A stretch of 43,856 nt of DNA from Bdellovibrionales bacterium (GTDB taxonomy: Bacteria; Bdellovibrionota; Bdellovibrionia; Bdellovibrionales; JAMPXM01), in NCBI GenBank assembly GCA_005808505.1, contig SYLX01000168.1:1-43856 (forward strand), given 5' to 3'. Below are positions 1-6,556 of the stretch, piece by piece. Below the pieces are notes generated by a model. The model was not told the DNA's origin and made no database searches. It was given only the letters and a program-made list of their open reading frames with translations. A program made the position numbers and the translations under genes. How positions within the stretch are numbered: the first letter of the stretch is position 1; each line of letters opens with the position of its first letter.

Positions 1-555
1 ACCCTGGCGAAGGGCACTCCCCGCCAGCGTGAAGCCTATGACACACTCAAAAACCTAAAACTTTTTGAGCTGCTGCGAGCGGAATCTCCCGTACTTGCCG
101 GAACCATTCCACTCGATCTCGACGTCGAAACAAGCGACCTTGATATTATTTGCTCAGCGGAGAATCTCGAAGCTTTCAGCGAAAAGGTGAAAAGAAACTT
201 CGCCCACGAAGTTGGCTTTTCGATTGAATTCAAACTGATACGCAACCGACCTACGGTTTTGGCGCGGTTTCGGGCCGGTACTTTTCCGGTCGAAATCTTC
301 GCGCAGGATGCAAGTGTCTTCACTCAACCAGCCGTTTTGCACATGTTGATCGAAGCACGTTTGCTCGCCTTTGCTCCTAGAGAAGCGAAAGAAAAAATTC
401 GCGAACTCAAGCGTGGCGGGATGAAAACGGAACCAGCATTCGCAAAGTGTTTCGAAATTGAGGGAGACCCCTACGAAGAGCTATTAAAAATTTCTCGCCA
501 ACCGGATCACGAAATTTTGATGATCACTCACCGTTTTCGCTTCAGCCTTCCTTGA
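1..555 (+). CDS. DUF4269 family protein (5' end outside window)
   Basis: The frame is open from base 1 and gives about 184 residues to the TGA at 553-555, so the start lies just upstream of the window. Near the N-terminus it reads GTPRQREAYDTL, then LAGTIPLDLDVETSDLDIIC. This order (Q-x-x-AY, then GTxPL and SDLDII) is the hallmark of DUF4269, a family with a nucleotidyltransferase-like look (a Gly-Thr followed by Asp-x-Asp). The substrate is not known and I do not assign a reaction. The observed length is close to that of the whole family, so only a few residues should be missing. The next gene begins within or just after its stop codon, so the two are probably co-transcribed. Confidence 0.8.
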   Translation, partial: TLAKGTPRQREAYDTLKNLKLFELLRAESPVLAGTIPLDLDVETSDLDIICSAENLEAFSEKVKRNFAHEVGFSIEFKLIRNRPTVLARFRAGTFPVEIFAQDASVFTQPAVLHMLIEARLLAFAPREAKEKIRELKRGGMKTEPAFAKCFEIEGDPYEELLKISRQPDHEILMITHRFRFSLP

Positions 556-569
556 GAGGGGCGACCGGT

Positions 570-1298
570 TTGGATCTCAAAAGTTACAAACTTCAGAAAA
601 GTCGATTGGCGGCGTTAAGCGATCCTTACCGCGCGTTTTGTTACGCCTGCAGACAATCCGCTGTGACTTGTTTTTGTTCTGCGATTGCGCCGTTTGATCC
701 GAAGATGAAATTTGTCATCTTGATTCATCCGATCGAGGCGCGGCGGAGAATCGCGACTGGTCGGATGTCTCATCTTTGCCTCAAGGATTCGCATCTCATC
801 ATCGGCGAAGACTTTAGCAAGAACGACGAGGTGGAACGGGTCCTAGCCCAGGGTGATCGAGAAGCATTGATTCTTTACCCAGGCCGCACGTCCATCAATC
901 TTTCGGAGCTGACTCCCGAAATTCGCGATCTACGTTTTTCGCCTCAGAGAAACGGGCGACCACTCACCGTTTTCGTGATCGACGGAACTTGGGCCCACGC
1001 ACGTCGGATGGTTCGATTGAGCACGAATCTGCACGCCTTAACCAGAATCTCTTTCGTGAGAGCAGAAGCTTCTCGCTTTCGCGTGCGTAAACAACCTAAG
1101 GAGGGTTGCTTCTCCACGATCGAAGCGATTCATCAGACTCTCGAACTCTTAGGACCCTCGCAAGGGTTTGACCCGGCTTTAGGCGAGCACCAAACACTCC
1201 TGCGAGCCTTTGATCTGATGGTCGAGCGGCAAATCGCTTATCGCGACGATCCTCCACCTAAAAGAGAGTCGGGGAAGAACCACCTACCTCGGGCTTGA
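570..1298 (+). CDS. tapT: DTW domain protein, probable tRNA-uridine aminocarboxypropyltransferase
   Basis: DTW-domain enzymes of the YfiP/TapT group transfer the 3-amino-3-carboxypropyl group of S-adenosylmethionine to uridine (acp3U) in tRNA. The N-terminus carries the metal-type cysteine pattern C-x2-C-x6-C-x-C (FCYACRQSAVTCFCS). Next come LIHPIEARRRIATGRM, LYPGRTS, the signature stretch VFVIDGTWAHARRM (here DGTW) and the C-terminal EGCFSTIEAI. About 242 residues is normal for the family. I chose the TTG at 570 because GAGAGGGG (554-561) sits 8 bases upstream. An in-frame TTG at 552 overlaps the previous stop but has no ribosome binding site. The family call is secure; the exact target position in tRNA is inferred. 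Confidence 0.85.
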   Translation: MDLKSYKLQKSRLAALSDPYRAFCYACRQSAVTCFCSAIAPFDPKMKFVILIHPIEARRRIATGRMSHLCLKDSHLIIGEDFSKNDEVERVLAQGDREALILYPGRTSINLSELTPEIRDLRFSPQRNGRPLTVFVIDGTWAHARRMVRLSTNLHALTRISFVRAEASRFRVRKQPKEGCFSTIEAIHQTLELLGPSQGFDPALGEHQTLLRAFDLMVERQIAYRDDPPPKRESGKNHLPRA

Positions 1299-1359
1299 AT
1301 GTCGATTCTAGACTTCTGGTCGAATCGAGTTTCACAAAGAAACGTCCGACAACGATTCA

Positions 1360-2388
1360 ATGTCAGTGCTCGTATTTTTCATTTTTGTAAGTACCGCTTT
1401 TGTTCTGCGCTCCCAAAGCGCGGAAGCGCAAGACGTGCGTCCGCAGAATGTGCAGCAAGCGAGACAAGAAGCTCCTGTCCAGCAAACGCAGCAACAATCG
1501 TCTCCGTACTCGATGGCGAATCAAACTCAGGCTCATACGCGAGCGATCGTTTATCCGCCCCCCACACCCGTGGGTGCAGCTCGCCACCTTCCTAAGACTT
1601 GGAATTCTTCGCAGCTCGTTCGTCCCCAAAGCCGTGATATTGGAATTCCGGTCCAGTCGTTAGCTGAAGGAATCCGTCTTCCCGAAGTTCAAAATTCACA
1701 GCGAATCATGGCCGCAGCCCCACTTGAGCTCGCCCATGGACCTAACTCGGCCGTTCGTCGCCGCATTCAAGCCATCAATGATTCCATCGGCGTTTGCGCC
1801 TGCGGGATCGATGCGGATTCGCGAGAAGCCGGCTACCGCCCCATCGGCAAAACTTCGATCAAAGATCTTCGGGGAAAGCGTTTCGCGATCAGTGTCGTGA
1901 ATTATGAATATGCTCTCAAGATCTTCCACTACATGACGGCACAGGAGCAAATTCCGTTCGGCTTCCCGCAAGACGGTTGCTTTGCTCGCGCTCACGAAAT
2001 GTCTTATCTCCTGGAGAAACAAGGCATCATCACCGGCAAGGTGATGGCGACCGGAGTTTTCCGGATTCAGAGTGATAAGACGGAAAAAGGCGCAGTCACT
2101 TGGGGTTTCCACGTGGCGCCGGTGATCGTAGTCGATGACGGTACGGGGCGCAGCGTATGGGTGATTGATCCGTCGCTGTTTACGGAACCTGTGCCGCTAG
2201 AGAGCTGGCTCGCGATCCTCACGAGCCACCCGAAAGCCAGTTTGAAAAACGCCTATCTGACTACTCGCTATGTTTATCACCCTTCGCGCAAGAACAAGGG
2301 AATCCGCACTTGGGACCCCGAAGATCGCGAAGCGGCCAAGAAACTCATGCGTGAGCACCGTCTTAAAATAAAGGCGTACGGAGATTAG
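1360..2388 (+). CDS. Secreted protein-glutaminase-like enzyme (protein deamidase fold)
   Basis: This 342-residue protein starts with a hydrophobic signal peptide (about residues 1-24, ending SQSAEAQ), then a Gln-rich linker and a C-terminal catalytic domain. In that domain Cys207 lies in DGCFARAHEM, His251 in WGFHVAPV and Asp270 in VIDPSLF. The order, the motifs and the Cys-His and His-Asp spacings (44 and 19) match the protein-glutaminase family (Chryseobacterium protein glutaminase, Cys-His-Asp triad), which deamidates glutamine side chains in proteins. Secretion is inferred from the signal peptide. The ATG at 1360 is the only good start after an in-frame stop at 1309; its ribosome binding site is weak. 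The 3' end overlaps the convergent protease gene by 26 bases. A cysteine protease or transglutaminase-like activity is the alternative. Confidence 0.8.
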   Translation: MSVLVFFIFVSTAFVLRSQSAEAQDVRPQNVQQARQEAPVQQTQQQSSPYSMANQTQAHTRAIVYPPPTPVGAARHLPKTWNSSQLVRPQSRDIGIPVQSLAEGIRLPEVQNSQRIMAAAPLELAHGPNSAVRRRIQAINDSIGVCACGIDADSREAGYRPIGKTSIKDLRGKRFAISVVNYEYALKIFHYMTAQEQIPFGFPQDGCFARAHEMSYLLEKQGIITGKVMATGVFRIQSDKTEKGAVTWGFHVAPVIVVDDGTGRSVWVIDPSLFTEPVPLESWLAILTSHPKASLKNAYLTTRYVYHPSRKNKGIRTWDPEDREAAKKLMREHRLKIKAYGD

Positions 2389-3601
2389 CGAGTTTCGCCG
2401 CATTTCTGTTCAAGATGCCGGCTTCATTGTGTCGGCCATCACCCGTACGGTGCCCGTTGTAGACAATCGAAGGATTCGAGAACCGACGAATGCGCGGATA
2501 GCTACCGTATGCCATGATCGTACGGAAACGGCCTTGCGAATTCACAAAGCCATCAGAGTGATCGAGGCCCATGTTGTGGCCGAGCTCGTGCACGAAGGTG
2601 TATTGCCGGAAAGCCGATGTTTGCGTCACCGTGAAGGCCGAAGCATCACGCGAGTTGAAGTATCCAATCCCCGCCGTCGCGCGATTGGAGGCATAAGTTC
2701 CAACGAGACTGACTTGATCGGCACCGAGACGATCGCGTTCACGGTGAACCTCATCCCAGCGCCCATCACGAGTTCCTTTGAGAGACTCGAGATCGCGAAA
2801 GTAATTTCCCGTTTCATTCGTTTTCAGCTCCAAGATTCCGGCGAGACGGACTTTCAAATTGACGCCGCTGTCCGCGTAGGCGCGGTTGGCATCCGCAACG
2901 CCCATCTGAATTAAAGCTTCAATACCTGCTTTACCGCCCTGCTGAGATTTTGCGTTCGGCGTGTAAGCAACGAGGACATCAACGATCGGCGTAGCGAGCG
3001 GAGCTGCGGACTGCATCTCGAATCCACTTTCCATTTCCGCATCGCCTTCGTCGTGAGCTTCATCATGCGTTGTTTGCGTCTCGCAAGGAGCTTGTGCTTC
3101 AGGACTTACCGAACGCACGGCGTGAACGCCCTCACCTACGGAGCGAATTTCAAACTCCTCTTCTCCCCGGCTGATATTACCTGCGAGAACTCCTTGATTG
3201 AGAACGAGCGTCACGCTGCTTTCCGCATCGCCATCAATGCGACCCGTGAGGACGGTGTTTCCAGCGGCCGGAGTTTCGACTTCTTCGATAAGGATCGAGA
3301 GTGGAGCTTCTTCGAAAAGGTTGAGTTGGATCTTTGAATACGGTTGAGCTTGCGCAAGTGTTTGGAGTGCAGAGGCGTTCAAAGTCACGAAGCGCTCACG
3401 AAGAGCCATTGCGGATTGTTCGGTTTCTTCGGGGCTAAGTGCGGGAATAGCTTGAGCCGTGCTAAAGAGTTCGGTTGATTCGACGACTGAGTTTGAGTTG
3501 TTCTGGCTCGCAACTGGGCCGGCGGGAGCACAGGCCTGGAGAGAAAAAGAAAGCGCGAGCAAGACAGCGGATGAAAGGATTTGTGTAGTATTTGTTTCCA
3601 T
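2363..3601 (-). CDS. Secreted zinc metalloprotease lipoprotein, M72 (peptidyl-Asp protease)-like
   Basis: This 412-residue protein has a lipoprotein signal with Cys24 in the lipobox SLQAC. It has an acidic propeptide-like middle (DEAHDEGDAEMES), then the catalytic domain starting at VDVLVAYTPNAKSQQGG. The zinc site HELGHNMGLDH has ligands His338, His342 and His348 and catalytic Glu339. It is followed by a Met-turn-like IMAYGSYPRIRRFSNP. The VDVLVAYTP opening and the HExxHxxGxxH site fit the reprolysin-like M72 group, secreted endopeptidases that cut next to aspartate; the specificity is inferred. The protein is probably exported, anchored by lipid and activated by loss of the propeptide. The gene converges on the protein-glutaminase-like gene and overlaps it by 26 bases. 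Confidence 0.85.
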   Translation of the reverse strand: METNTTQILSSAVLLALSFSLQACAPAGPVASQNNSNSVVESTELFSTAQAIPALSPEETEQSAMALRERFVTLNASALQTLAQAQPYSKIQLNLFEEAPLSILIEEVETPAAGNTVLTGRIDGDAESSVTLVLNQGVLAGNISRGEEEFEIRSVGEGVHAVRSVSPEAQAPCETQTTHDEAHDEGDAEMESGFEMQSAAPLATPIVDVLVAYTPNAKSQQGGKAGIEALIQMGVADANRAYADSGVNLKVRLAGILELKTNETGNYFRDLESLKGTRDGRWDEVHRERDRLGADQVSLVGTYASNRATAGIGYFNSRDASAFTVTQTSAFRQYTFVHELGHNMGLDHSDGFVNSQGRFRTIMAYGSYPRIRRFSNPSIVYNGHRTGDGRHNEAGILNRNAAKLANLRTPLF

Positions 3602-3903
3602 AGCTACACATCTGTATCCGCATTCTTAGGGGTGATTCTACCCAACGAAGCATTTTCCGGCCCAAGGTCTAGTACGACTTTCGTCTAGTTCACACTTTAT
3701 TCCTTGGTGACAAAATTCGTTTACGGACTAATCGCCAGGTTTTTCGAGACATATTTGCACATATTGGCGGTTTAGATGGTTTCTTGAGCAGAATGTTTTT
3801 CTCGCACCGCATTGAAATTTGAACTCAACAGTTGGTCCTACTACTTCTTTCGCCTCCAGAATTTCGGTCCACTTCGTCGGTTCTTCTATTCGAAAGGTTT
3901 CAA
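3602..3903. other. Intergenic region between divergent genes
   Basis: About 300 bases separate the protease start from the phosphatase-like gene. It should hold promoters for both directions. I found no convincing -35/-10 pair, inverted repeat or small gene. GAAAGG at about 3892 is the ribosome binding site of the next gene. Confidence 0.5.
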
Positions 3904-4497
3904 ATGCGTAGCCTCGGGATCATAGTGGCTTTTGGTCTTCTCTTCTCTTTTATCGTCCAAACGAAGGCCGAAGCTCTTGAGGGTGTAAGGGCCTTTAAAC
4001 CCGTACTTGAGGGAACACTCTATCGTGGAGGCGGAGCCGGTGGAAAAAAGCCGCTGAGTTCTAAGGCGCTTCAGGCTCTCTGCGAAGAAGGATTTTCGTC
4101 GGCCATTTACCTCTACAGCACTGGTTTTAAAGGTGACGAAACTGTCGAGTGTAAAACGAAGTCGGGTTCGAACAACCGACTCAAGTACACGTCCATGTCT
4201 TTTCGCAGCGAACGAAAAGACATTCTCGAAAAGGTCTACGAAGTTGCGACAAACTCGAGCTTAGGTCCCATCTTCGTTCACTGCTGGAACGGCAAGCATG
4301 CCGCCGGCGAGATCTCAGCAATCGCCCTTAAGCAGTTCTGCGATTACAGCTCGGATGCGGCGGCGTCTTATTGGAAGAAGAACATCGATGACAATCCGAA
4401 TGACTACACCTCGATATGGAAGAAGCACATCCCCGGATTCAAGCAGATCGACGATTTGAAAATCTCGAGTTCGATTCAAAAGGATCTCTGCCCTTGA
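3904..4497 (+). CDS. Secreted protein-tyrosine-phosphatase-like protein with degenerate active site
   Basis: The protein is 197 residues with a clear signal peptide (MRSLGIIVAFGLLFSF to about residue 23). The remainder looks like a dual-specificity/tyrosine phosphatase fold: FKPVLEGTLYRGGG near the start, GFSSAIYLY as a central strand, then VHCWNGKHAAGE. The last element aligns with the phosphatase loop HC-x5-R. Cys127 and the loop glycine are present, but the arginine is an alanine. Classical phosphatase chemistry is therefore doubtful; a phosphate-binding or altered function is possible. I start at the ATG at 3904, with GAAAGG 7 bases upstream and a signal peptide directly after. A TTG at 3832 would add 24 residues before the signal peptide. 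The next gene follows after 79 bases. Confidence 0.65.
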   Translation: MRSLGIIVAFGLLFSFIVQTKAEALEGVRAFKPVLEGTLYRGGGAGGKKPLSSKALQALCEEGFSSAIYLYSTGFKGDETVECKTKSGSNNRLKYTSMSFRSERKDILEKVYEVATNSSLGPIFVHCWNGKHAAGEISAIALKQFCDYSSDAAASYWKKNIDDNPNDYTSIWKKHIPGFKQIDDLKISSSIQKDLCP

Positions 4498-4576
4498 GCT
4501 TGCGCCTCCGCCATCGGCCGAACTTCAAGGCCGATTGCGTGAACTTTGCTCGAGCTTATGGTAGGCTCCTCGCCAC

Positions 4577-5128
4577 ATGGAAAAGACGTCAGCAGATCTA
4601 GGGTCTCTACAAGACCCGACTCAGGAACTCGTGGATTCGCCGCTGAGCGCGATCGAACTCGCTCGCCGTGAAATCCTGACGCATGCGGGGCGCGACTTCG
4701 CATCGCAACGTCGTCGTCCATTTACCGTGGGGCAGCTTGAACGCCTAGTTGAAGCCGCGGCATTCCGCCTTGATCAGTCAATTGCAGAACGTGAGGTCGT
4801 CGACATCGCGGACCTTCAGTCTCGATGGAATACGATCGTGAGCGGATTTTACGAGACGGGTTTTGAAGGCTACACGGATGATGTGCCCGAACGCCCGCGG
4901 GTGGTTGCGGAACCACCTCATCCGTCTAAAGAGCTTGTTCCGTTCTTAAGAACGTTCTTCGTACCCGTTTTCATCAATAAATCGATTTTGTTTTTCTTTG
5001 GAGTTCAATACTCCCGTTACCCTGGACAAGGTTACGGGTACGGGCTCGTCTTCATGATTCTTTTCACGCTGAGCTCGTTCGTCTATTTCTGCTGGAAAGA
5101 GTCTGGAAAGCCCGAAAGCGTAAGCTAG
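4577..5128 (+). CDS. Hypothetical protein with C-terminal membrane segments
   Basis: I do not recognise this 183-residue protein. The N-terminal two thirds are soluble and charged, with likely helices (ELARREILTHAGRDFASQRR and a second around residues 50-90). The C-terminus has two hydrophobic stretches, about residues 121-141 (FLRTFFVPVF, SILFFFGVQY) and 150-172 (YGLVFMILFTLSSFVYFCW), suggesting a tail-anchored or hairpin membrane protein. A short Gly/Tyr-rich turn (GQGYGYG) lies between them. The start at 4577 has no strong ribosome binding site. Its stop lies inside an inverted repeat shared with the convergent neighbour. Confidence 0.6.
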   Translation: MEKTSADLGSLQDPTQELVDSPLSAIELARREILTHAGRDFASQRRRPFTVGQLERLVEAAAFRLDQSIAEREVVDIADLQSRWNTIVSGFYETGFEGYTDDVPERPRVVAEPPHPSKELVPFLRTFFVPVFINKSILFFFGVQYSRYPGQGYGYGLVFMILFTLSSFVYFCWKESGKPESVS

Positions 5129-5137
5129 ATCTTACGC
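5116..5137. terminator. Terminator-like hairpin between convergent genes
   Basis: AGCGTAAG (5116-5123) and CTTACGCT (5130-5137) form a perfect 8-bp stem with a 6-base loop that contains the stop codon of the upstream gene. No T-run follows on either strand, so it is a weak or factor-dependent terminator candidate. Confidence 0.4.
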
Positions 5138-5148
5138 TGGTAAGAAGA

Positions 5149-6120
5149 TCAAGTTCCGGAACGGCGGCGTTCACTGATCTCATCACTCTCTTGCGCGCGC
5201 GAAAGAGTTTCCGGGCGAAGATCGGGATTCAACTCTTGGTAGCGAAGAAACTTTTCGCGGCCGAGAAATTCTTTAGCCCAAGCTAAATGGTCATTGATGA
5301 GGATGCGTCGGCTTCCTTTTGCATTTTGCGCATCTGCCAACTTGAGATCGCGGCGGAGACGCTGATTCATTTGCAAAAGCTTCCACGCACGACCTTGGCT
5401 CAACTCAAGGTCTCCGATGAGGAAGGGCGGCTCATCGCTCGGATTCGCAAGCTCTTCATCGACTGAAGCAAAGGCTTCGCGAAGGTGCTCTTCGTAGCTG
5501 CGATCATCTTCGACCATCGCGGTAGCACGCTTCGTTGTCTTTTTCTTTTTCACGACTTCAGTAGAATCAAGCGCGAATTTTTGATCGACGTTGCTGTCTG
5601 ATGCGGCCTGTTTTTCGGGGCGATCAAGTTCGGTACCGAAAGGGTCTGCAGTCGAAACATAGCCTTCTTCTGTGCTGGATTTCGTTACTTCCTTTACAAC
5701 TTGTGCCGGCGTTTCCGTCTTGGCGCTTGCGGTTGCCTGAGCTTGAACTCCACCTACGGGCGAAGTTGTATCGTTTGCCCCCACCCCTGCTGGTTGTGAC
5801 GAAGCGCTTGCGATGTTCTCTGTAGATGAAGCAGGAAGATCCGTTTGTTCAACCGATGATTGCTCCACCGATTCCGGCATCGAGGTAGGAGCAGTTACCG
5901 CGACAGCATCTTCGGGAGCTGCGACTTCGAGTCCCGACTGCGGAACGAAAGTCGTCTCACTTTCATCCGTCGAAACTTTGAACCACTCACGAACTGTGGG
6001 AATATCGCTGCCGATAACACTCACAAATGTGAGCGAGAGGCCTGATGCAAAGACGAGAGTCACTAGGCCGGTCTGGATAACCTTTGTTGCAAACTTTGAA
6101 CGACCAGATGTGAACTTCAT
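5149..6120 (-). CDS. Hypothetical membrane-anchored protein with Ser/Thr/Pro-rich linker
   Basis: This 323-residue protein is unrecognised. It has a short basic N-terminus, one transmembrane segment (about residues 16-38, TGLVTLVFASGLSLTFV), then a long low-complexity region rich in Ser, Thr, Ala, Val and Glu (to about residue 200) with a KKKKTTKR patch. A charged, probably helical C-terminal domain of about 120 residues follows (LAWAKEFLGREKFLRYQELN near the end). The likely topology is an N-terminal anchor, an extended periplasmic linker and a folded C-terminal domain. I start at the ATG at 6120, with GAGGAG 8 bases upstream. An ATG 33 bases further upstream is in frame but lacks a ribosome binding site. 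Confidence 0.65.
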   Translation of the reverse strand: MKFTSGRSKFATKVIQTGLVTLVFASGLSLTFVSVIGSDIPTVREWFKVSTDESETTFVPQSGLEVAAPEDAVAVTAPTSMPESVEQSSVEQTDLPASSTENIASASSQPAGVGANDTTSPVGGVQAQATASAKTETPAQVVKEVTKSSTEEGYVSTADPFGTELDRPEKQAASDSNVDQKFALDSTEVVKKKKTTKRATAMVEDDRSYEEHLREAFASVDEELANPSDEPPFLIGDLELSQGRAWKLLQMNQRLRRDLKLADAQNAKGSRRILINDHLAWAKEFLGREKFLRYQELNPDLRPETLSRAQESDEISERRRSGT

Positions 6121-6556
6121 ACTTAACTCCTCTAGATATCGGAATCTAGCCACCTAGATGTTCAAATGCGGGGCCAACGCTAACCCCGCGGAACTCTTGA
6201 AGGTGGATTTCTCTGAGCCGTCGAGCCGACACGACAGATCATGTGCAGATCGCCGTGTCTCGAACTGAGAACGGGTGCGATATGACTCAGACTTTCATCG
6301 CCCCTTCATTGAGAACACCCGATTTCGTCGGCGTCAAAAACATCGCCGCTTTTTCGCGACTCGTTTTGAAACGAATCAGCCCCTGTTTATCTACTTTGCG
6401 AATTTCATGGGTTCGACGTCTCAAGAAAGCACGACCTTCCGCCGATCTAGAATACATCGCTTCGTGGGATCCGATTCGGCTCTCAATGAGATAGGAGCGA
6501 AGTTTGCTTCATCTTTTGTTTGAGAATCAGCGAATCGATCGGATTAGGGGGACGTC
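6121..6556. other. Intergenic region between divergent genes, with one small hairpin
   Basis: This 436-base spacer separates the membrane-anchored protein from the VWA lipoprotein. GCGGGG (6168-6173) and CCCCGC (6184-6189) form a 6-bp stem in the leader of the leftward gene. Short open frames on the + strand (about 80 codons at 6243-6523) have no ribosome binding site and an unnatural composition, so I do not call them genes. Confidence 0.5.

Noticed and set aside
1299-1595. Open frame beginning directly after the tapT stop
   Set aside because: It overlaps the signal peptide of the protein-glutaminase gene in another frame, has an unnatural composition and no ribosome binding site.
6243-6523. 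Two short + strand frames in the gap before the VWA lipoprotein
   Set aside because: No ribosome binding site, no recognisable fold, and they overlap each other; probably chance.
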